Assembly (NCBI GenBank): GCA_047612485.1 | Contig: JBLGAT010000005.1 | Location: forward strand, 1-64,000 | DNA length: 64,000 nucleotides | Direction of reading: 5' to 3' | Source: Sediminicola sp047612485 | GTDB taxonomy: Bacteria; Bacteroidota; Bacteroidia; Flavobacteriales; Flavobacteriaceae | Shown here: one piece after another, positions 60,513 to 64,000 of the stretch | Layout of the letters: each line of letters opens with the position of its first letter | Numbering within the stretch: position 1 is the stretch's first letter | The notes under the pieces: model-generated | The model's input: the letters and a program-made list of their open reading frames with translations, nothing else | Told to the model about the DNA's origin: nothing | Database searches by the model: none | Program-made: the position numbers and the translations under genes

Positions 60513-61763
60513 TTATGAATTTAACTTAATGTGCCCCAAAATTGCCTTTGCCGCAATCTCCCCTGTGGTCATGGCCGCATTCAATGATCCATAAAGGTGA
60601 TGGTCTCCGGCTACATATATACTTGGTGACAATTGGGTTTGTTGAGTTGTCATGGAATATTGCAAATTGGTAAGTTTTGGAAGGGCCTTCTTGATGCTAT
60701 AGCGTTTCAAAAAGGTAAGTCCTGTAATACCACAATACGTTTCTAATTCTTGAACAACCCTATCCAATACATCCTTGTCGCTTAGATCGTGTTCTTTTAC
60801 TAAAGTAACCGATAATAGCTCTCCCTCTTCCCGTTTTGCCATGTTCAGGCTCGTGTGGTAAAATAGATTATTTATTAGCGCATCTTTATCAGCAACCAAT
60901 CCTATGAGTGGTCCGTTTATGATTCTTTTTGGTGTTTTAAAATACAAGGTGTCGCAACTGTTCCATGAAATGGGTTCATTTTTTGTTTCCCTGACCAAAT
61001 GTGAACCTTCGGTAGCGATCAGGGTATATTGACTTTCTATTTCTTTTCCATCGGTCAAAATCAGCTTACCTTCCAGTACCTTTTGTACTGGGGAATTAAA
61101 TTTGATAGTGCTCCTCTTGAGCTTGGATGTGAGTTGATCGGCAATAGCCCCTATCCCTGCTGTGGGTAGGACAGCTAATCCTTCTCCAAACATTTTGTAG
61201 ACAAATTTGAACATTCTACTGGAGGTCTCTAAATTTGGTTCTAAAAAGATGCCACTAAAAAAAGGGTTAAAAAAAGAGGAAATGATGTCATTACTAAAAC
61301 CTTTGTCCATTAAATAGGTCAAGGTACTGGTTTCTTTGGACGAAAATATCTGTTCCAAGGACATACCCTTTAATTCCCGATTGAGCTTAAGTATGTTGAA
61401 CTTATCGGAAACATTGCCAATGTTCGAAAACAACGTAGGAAATAAAAGGGAAAGGTTCCTCAGGGGGTCTCCCAATATATTTTTCTTCCCATCTTTAAAA
61501 ATCACGGCTCCAGGTAAAAATTTTTGAAGGGATAGTGTTTCCAGATCCAAATATTTTTTGGCCATTGGATAGGCGTCCAATAAAACTTGAAATCCGTGAT
61601 CTAATTGGTGTCCGTTATAGATATCTGTTTTGACACGTCCCCCTGCCTTATCGGTTGCTTCGTAAATAGTTGAAGAAAACCCTTCCCTTTCTAAAACCAA
61701 CGCTGCAATAAGGCCACTGATTCCTGCGCCAACAATATTGATCTTATATTCCGATTTTACCAT
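60513..61763 (-). CDS. FAD-dependent amine-oxidase-type oxidoreductase
   Basis: The 416-residue flavoenzyme has the dinucleotide fold at the start (INIVGAGISGLIAALVLERE, IYEATDKAGGRVKTDIYNGH), LDHGFQVLLDAYPMAKKYLD, and the late GMTG-like SIYVAGDHHLYGSLNAAMTT, GEIAAKAIL. The pattern is that of phytoene-desaturase/NAD(P)-type flavin amine oxidases of the GGRV class. It should oxidise or desaturate an unknown amine or isoprenoid substrate with FAD. It stands alone between the AraC-type gene and DoxX-like gene. Confidence 0.88.
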   Translation of the reverse strand: MVKSEYKINIVGAGISGLIAALVLEREGFSSTIYEATDKAGGRVKTDIYNGHQLDHGFQVLLDAYPMAKKYLDLETLSLQKFLPGAVIFKDGKKNILGDPLRNLSLLFPTLFSNIGNVSDKFNILKLNRELKGMSLEQIFSSKETSTLTYLMDKGFSNDIISSFFNPFFSGIFLEPNLETSSRMFKFVYKMFGEGLAVLPTAGIGAIADQLTSKLKRSTIKFNSPVQKVLEGKLILTDGKEIESQYTLIATEGSHLVRETKNEPISWNSCDTLYFKTPKRIINGPLIGLVADKDALINNLFYHTSLNMAKREEGELLSVTLVKEHDLSDKDVLDRVVQELETYCGITGLTFLKRYSIKKALPKLTNLQYSMTTQQTQLSPSIYVAGDHHLYGSLNAAMTTGEIAAKAILGHIKLNS

Positions 61764-61914
61764 TTCAATTTTTGGTAAAAATATAGAATTGATGGGGATA
61801 AATACTTTCTCTGGTTATAGGAATTTGAATTGAAGTAGTAATAAAATGGGGATATACTCCGAATGGTTTATCTTTGATATGGATCTTATAGATGTGCCTT
61901 AGCTACTTTTTTAT

Positions 61915-62271
61915 ATGGATGTACTCACAATTTTAACCTTATTTTCATCCATATCCTTTTTATTTTTTGGTATTGGCTGTTTTGTTTCCCCGAGAATGAA
62001 GGTAGAATTTGTTCGCTATGGACTTAATGGCCAACAGCGATGGCTTACTGGGGCGCTACAGCTTTTGGGGAGCATAGGTTTAATGGTAGGATTGCTTTAT
62101 GAACCTTTTTTTTGTTTGATTTCAACAATAGGTCTTTTTATCTTGATGCTAATGGGTTTGTGGATACGCATCAAGATTAAAGATAATATGCTGAAATCCT
62201 CACCGGCTTTGATCTACGCTTTAATAAACCTTTACTTGGCAATACAGTATGGGGCTCTTATCTATATATAA
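61915..62271 (+). CDS. DoxX-like membrane protein
   Basis: The 118-residue protein has four membrane segments with the layout of DoxX-like proteins: FFGIGCFVSPRMKVEFVRYG, LNGQQRWLTGALQLLGSIGL, FLISTIGLFILMLMGLW-like text and ALINLYLAIQYGALI. The DoxX family is linked to quinol oxidation or electron flow, but this subgroup is uncharacterised. It faces a related gene (62285-62650) tail to tail with 13 bp between the stops. Confidence 0.72.
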   Translation: MDVLTILTLFSSISFLFFGIGCFVSPRMKVEFVRYGLNGQQRWLTGALQLLGSIGLMVGLLYEPFFCLISTIGLFILMLMGLWIRIKIKDNMLKSSPALIYALINLYLAIQYGALIYI

Positions 62272-62284
62272 GCTGGAGTTACTT

Positions 62285-62650
62285 TTAACCTGAAAAAGCA
62301 ATAATCAAGCACATTGTTAGAAAAAGAAATGCAGGAAAGGATTTCAGCAAAGGATCTTTGATCTTAAAATGCATTAAAACAGACCCGGTCAATAAGATGG
62401 CCAAGCCCAACGCCGCCGGTTGCTTTAATTCTGGATATATTATAGCGGCCAATAAGGCAAGGGCCAGGGCTACTTTTAAGCTACCTACTAAATAACACAT
62501 CCAAACCGGTAATCCGTACACTTGGAACTCTTCCACAATGGTCTTGGCATCTCCGCCTCGCCATTTTGTAGGTTTGTTTTTTTGTAAAAACCATACATTT
62601 AATATACTTAGTCCTACAATTACTTGAAGAATGATGATAAGATAGTTCAT
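62285..62650 (-). CDS. DoxX-like family membrane protein
   Basis: The 121-residue protein has four membrane segments and DoxX-like motifs: IVGLSILNVWFLQKNKPTKW, VYGLPVWMCYLVGSLKVALA and KIKDPLLKSFPAFLFLTMCL. It is similar in size and plan to the convergent neighbour at 61915-62271 (compare FKIKDPLLKSFPA with IKIKDNMLKSSPA), so the two probably come from one ancestral gene. Function is unknown. Confidence 0.8.
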   Translation of the reverse strand: MNYLIIILQVIVGLSILNVWFLQKNKPTKWRGGDAKTIVEEFQVYGLPVWMCYLVGSLKVALALALLAAIIYPELKQPAALGLAILLTGSVLMHFKIKDPLLKSFPAFLFLTMCLIIAFSG

Positions 62651-62867
62651 AAACAGTATTTAAAATTGTTCCTAATAGAAATCAATCTAAATTTCGTAAA
62701 AAATATTTAGAAAGCACTTTAACTTGGCCATTCTTATAAAATAATTATGGTTTTAGCAATGATTCATCATAAACACAGATGAACAAAATCCCCCAAGACG
62801 CTAGTAATGAATGGAATGGGTGACATTTGAAAATTACAACACCTCTAACTAGACATATTAAAGCCTA

Positions 62868-63830
62868 CTAAGTATCATCCAATATGCGTCCCATTCTTCC
62901 AGAAAACCTGGAAAAAATCAAAACTTTCTTTTTCGTATTAATAAAGTAAACACCTGTTAATAAGATTATTGCCGCAACAATAGATTGTGGTGTAATCTGT
63001 TCCTTTAAAAAGTACCATCCCAAAAGCATGGCGATAATAGGGTTTACATAAGCTGATGTCGCCACTTTCTCTGTAGAAACTACTTTTAATAGGTAATTAA
63101 AGGAAGTAAAGGCAGCGATGCTGCCAAATAAAATAAGGCCAATTATAGATGCTTGTACCTTAAAGCTCCAATCCAATGGTGAGATCCATGTTTCACCTAC
63201 AGCGAAACTGGATATGGCCAACATGATCCCGCCAAATAGCATTTGATATCCAGTATTGATAAAATAATTGGGAGGTAAATCTGCCTTTGCCACAAAAAGG
63301 CTACCGATACTCCAGCTCAGAATACATGTAAAGATCATAATGATCCCTAAAGTACTGCCTTCTTGGGTGCTTAACTGCTGTTGGCTCACCAAAAGATATA
63401 TGCCAAGAAAACCTAAAACGATCCCTACAACGGACATGGTCCTAATTTTTTTGCCCTGAAAGAACCGCATCAAAAGTAAAATGATCAGGGGTTGGGTAGA
63501 TGCCTCAAGGGCAGCAAACCCGCTATCAACATATTTTAACGCCCATACTATTACCCCATTGCCGTAGGTCAGGAATAAAAACCCGGAGATTATACAGTTT
63601 TTTAATTGTGGTCTTGTAATGGTCAATGGAAGGCCCAATAGTTTTGCTATGATAAAAATGAGTGTCCCAGCAGTAATAAAACGGATGGAGGCCAACATTA
63701 AAGGGGGAAGTTCGGAAACCGCGATCTTATTCATAAGATAGGTACTGCCCCAAAAAACATAAATAGAAAAGAAAGCGAGGACAATTATAATAGCTGTACT
63801 TGGTTTGGCCTTAAAAAGGTTCTTGATCAT
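62868..63830 (-). CDS. EamA/DMT family transporter
   Basis: The 320-residue protein has ten membrane segments in two EamA repeats: first FWGSTYLMNKIAVSELPPLM, FITAGTLIFIIAKLL and VDSGFAALEASTQPLIILLL; second MIFTCILSWSIGSLFVAKAD, LFGSIAAFTSFNYLLKVVST and SAYVNPIIAMLLGWYFLKEQ. Drug/metabolite exporters of this group move amino acids or related metabolites out of the cell. The substrate is not given by the sequence. The gap 62651-62867 upstream of it shows no gene. Confidence 0.92.
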   Translation of the reverse strand: MIKNLFKAKPSTAIIIVLAFFSIYVFWGSTYLMNKIAVSELPPLMLASIRFITAGTLIFIIAKLLGLPLTITRPQLKNCIISGFLFLTYGNGVIVWALKYVDSGFAALEASTQPLIILLLMRFFQGKKIRTMSVVGIVLGFLGIYLLVSQQQLSTQEGSTLGIIMIFTCILSWSIGSLFVAKADLPPNYFINTGYQMLFGGIMLAISSFAVGETWISPLDWSFKVQASIIGLILFGSIAAFTSFNYLLKVVSTEKVATSAYVNPIIAMLLGWYFLKEQITPQSIVAAIILLTGVYFINTKKKVLIFSRFSGRMGRILDDT

Positions 63831-63925
63831 TGCAATGATTCTTATCTAGTATGCATCCCAAATGTGGGAATGCAAATATCCTCTAAATAATATTAAGATG
63901 GTCCAAAATAAATCTTGGAAAAAAT

Positions 63926-63955
63926 AAAAGGCAGCAATATTAATTGCTGCCTTTT
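63926..63955. terminator. Terminator hairpin near the right edge
   Basis: AAAAGGCAGCAAT and ATTGCTGCCTTTT form a perfect 13-bp stem with a four-base loop (ATTA), T-rich on both strands. It lies just past the stop of a minus-strand gene entering from the right. Confidence 0.8.
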
Positions 63956-63974
63956 AAATGTGTTCAGATAAAGA

Positions 63975-64000
63975 CTATTCTTGAACTACAAGTTCAAAAT
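63975..64000 (-). CDS. C-terminal end of a gene cut by the window edge
   Basis: The last eight codons on the minus strand read FELVVQE and a TAG stop at 63975-63977, and a strong terminator follows 20 bp further. Too little is present to identify the product; the reading frame is inferred from the terminator position. Confidence 0.3.

Noticed and set aside
62779..62823. 14-codon frame starting MNKIPQDASNEWNG
   Set aside because: Too short and without repeat, leader or terminator support, unlike the array at 38256.

Overview
This is a bacterial chromosomal window, low in G+C and protein-dense, almost certainly from a member of the Flavobacteriaceae (Bacteroidota). The signs are lipoproteins and signal peptides typical of that phylum, periplasmic TPR sensor proteins, a DUF4251 lipoprotein, weak or absent Shine-Dalgarno sequences with A-rich leaders, and families common in marine flavobacteria (BLUF protein, class III cyclases with TPRs, DUF1080, CHRD lipoprotein). 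I saw no rRNA or tRNA gene, CRISPR array, intact insertion sequence or prophage. The genus cannot be fixed from the sequence alone.

Layout. 1-5 kb: edge of an outer-membrane protein gene, then a minus-strand run of TPR histidine kinase, LuxR-type regulator and a lipoprotein with an aerolysin-like C-terminus. 5-9.3 kb: two lipid desaturases, a Crp-type regulator and decayed genes, including a zinc-type alcohol dehydrogenase broken by two lesions. 9.3-16.3 kb: a TPR adenylate cyclase with a small partner, a GNAT-like protein, a leishmanolysin-like protease, a methyltransferase and an ABA4-like membrane gene pair. 16.3-24.7 kb: a large PAS histidine kinase plus receiver protein, a Tat-exported TIM-barrel protein, and a second cyclase/partner pair. 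24.7-28.1 kb: BtpA-like gene divergent from psuK-psuG, followed by an RsuA-family pseudouridine synthase. 28.2-38 kb: transcript-cleavage factor, DUF1080 protein, PLP enzyme and glutamate-symporter operon, CocE-type hydrolase, acyl-CoA dehydrogenase, and an unusual SDR protein with a zinc ribbon.

38.2-38.8 kb holds the most unusual object: a strong-looking promoter, three homologous 28-codon reading frames repeated with an exact 132-bp period, a fourth small frame of 42 codons, and a strong terminator. None of these resembles a family known to me.

39-53 kb: secreted protein, topoisomerase III, LemA and DUF2207 pair, LpxD with a serine-hydrolase fragment behind it, dienelactone hydrolase, two DEAD-box helicases, CHRD/cupredoxin lipoprotein, SlyD-like isomerase and a BLUF blue-light receptor. 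53.6-57 kb: a compact stress cluster (OsmC, Old Yellow Enzyme, DJ-1/PfpI, ABM monooxygenase, Crp-type regulator). 57-64 kb: a berberine-bridge-type FAD enzyme, cupin, an AraC regulator fused to a DUF4242 and a degenerate cyclase domain, a flavin amine-oxidase-type enzyme, two convergent DoxX-like proteins and an EamA exporter.

The recurring themes are signalling (two-component proteins, two adenylate cyclases, a dead cyclase domain, BLUF, two Crp-fold regulators) and secreted or periplasmic lipoproteins. Several intergenic gaps hold recognisable tails of lost genes, so the region has lost genes by deletion and frameshift. All functional statements are from motif reading; no database search was run.
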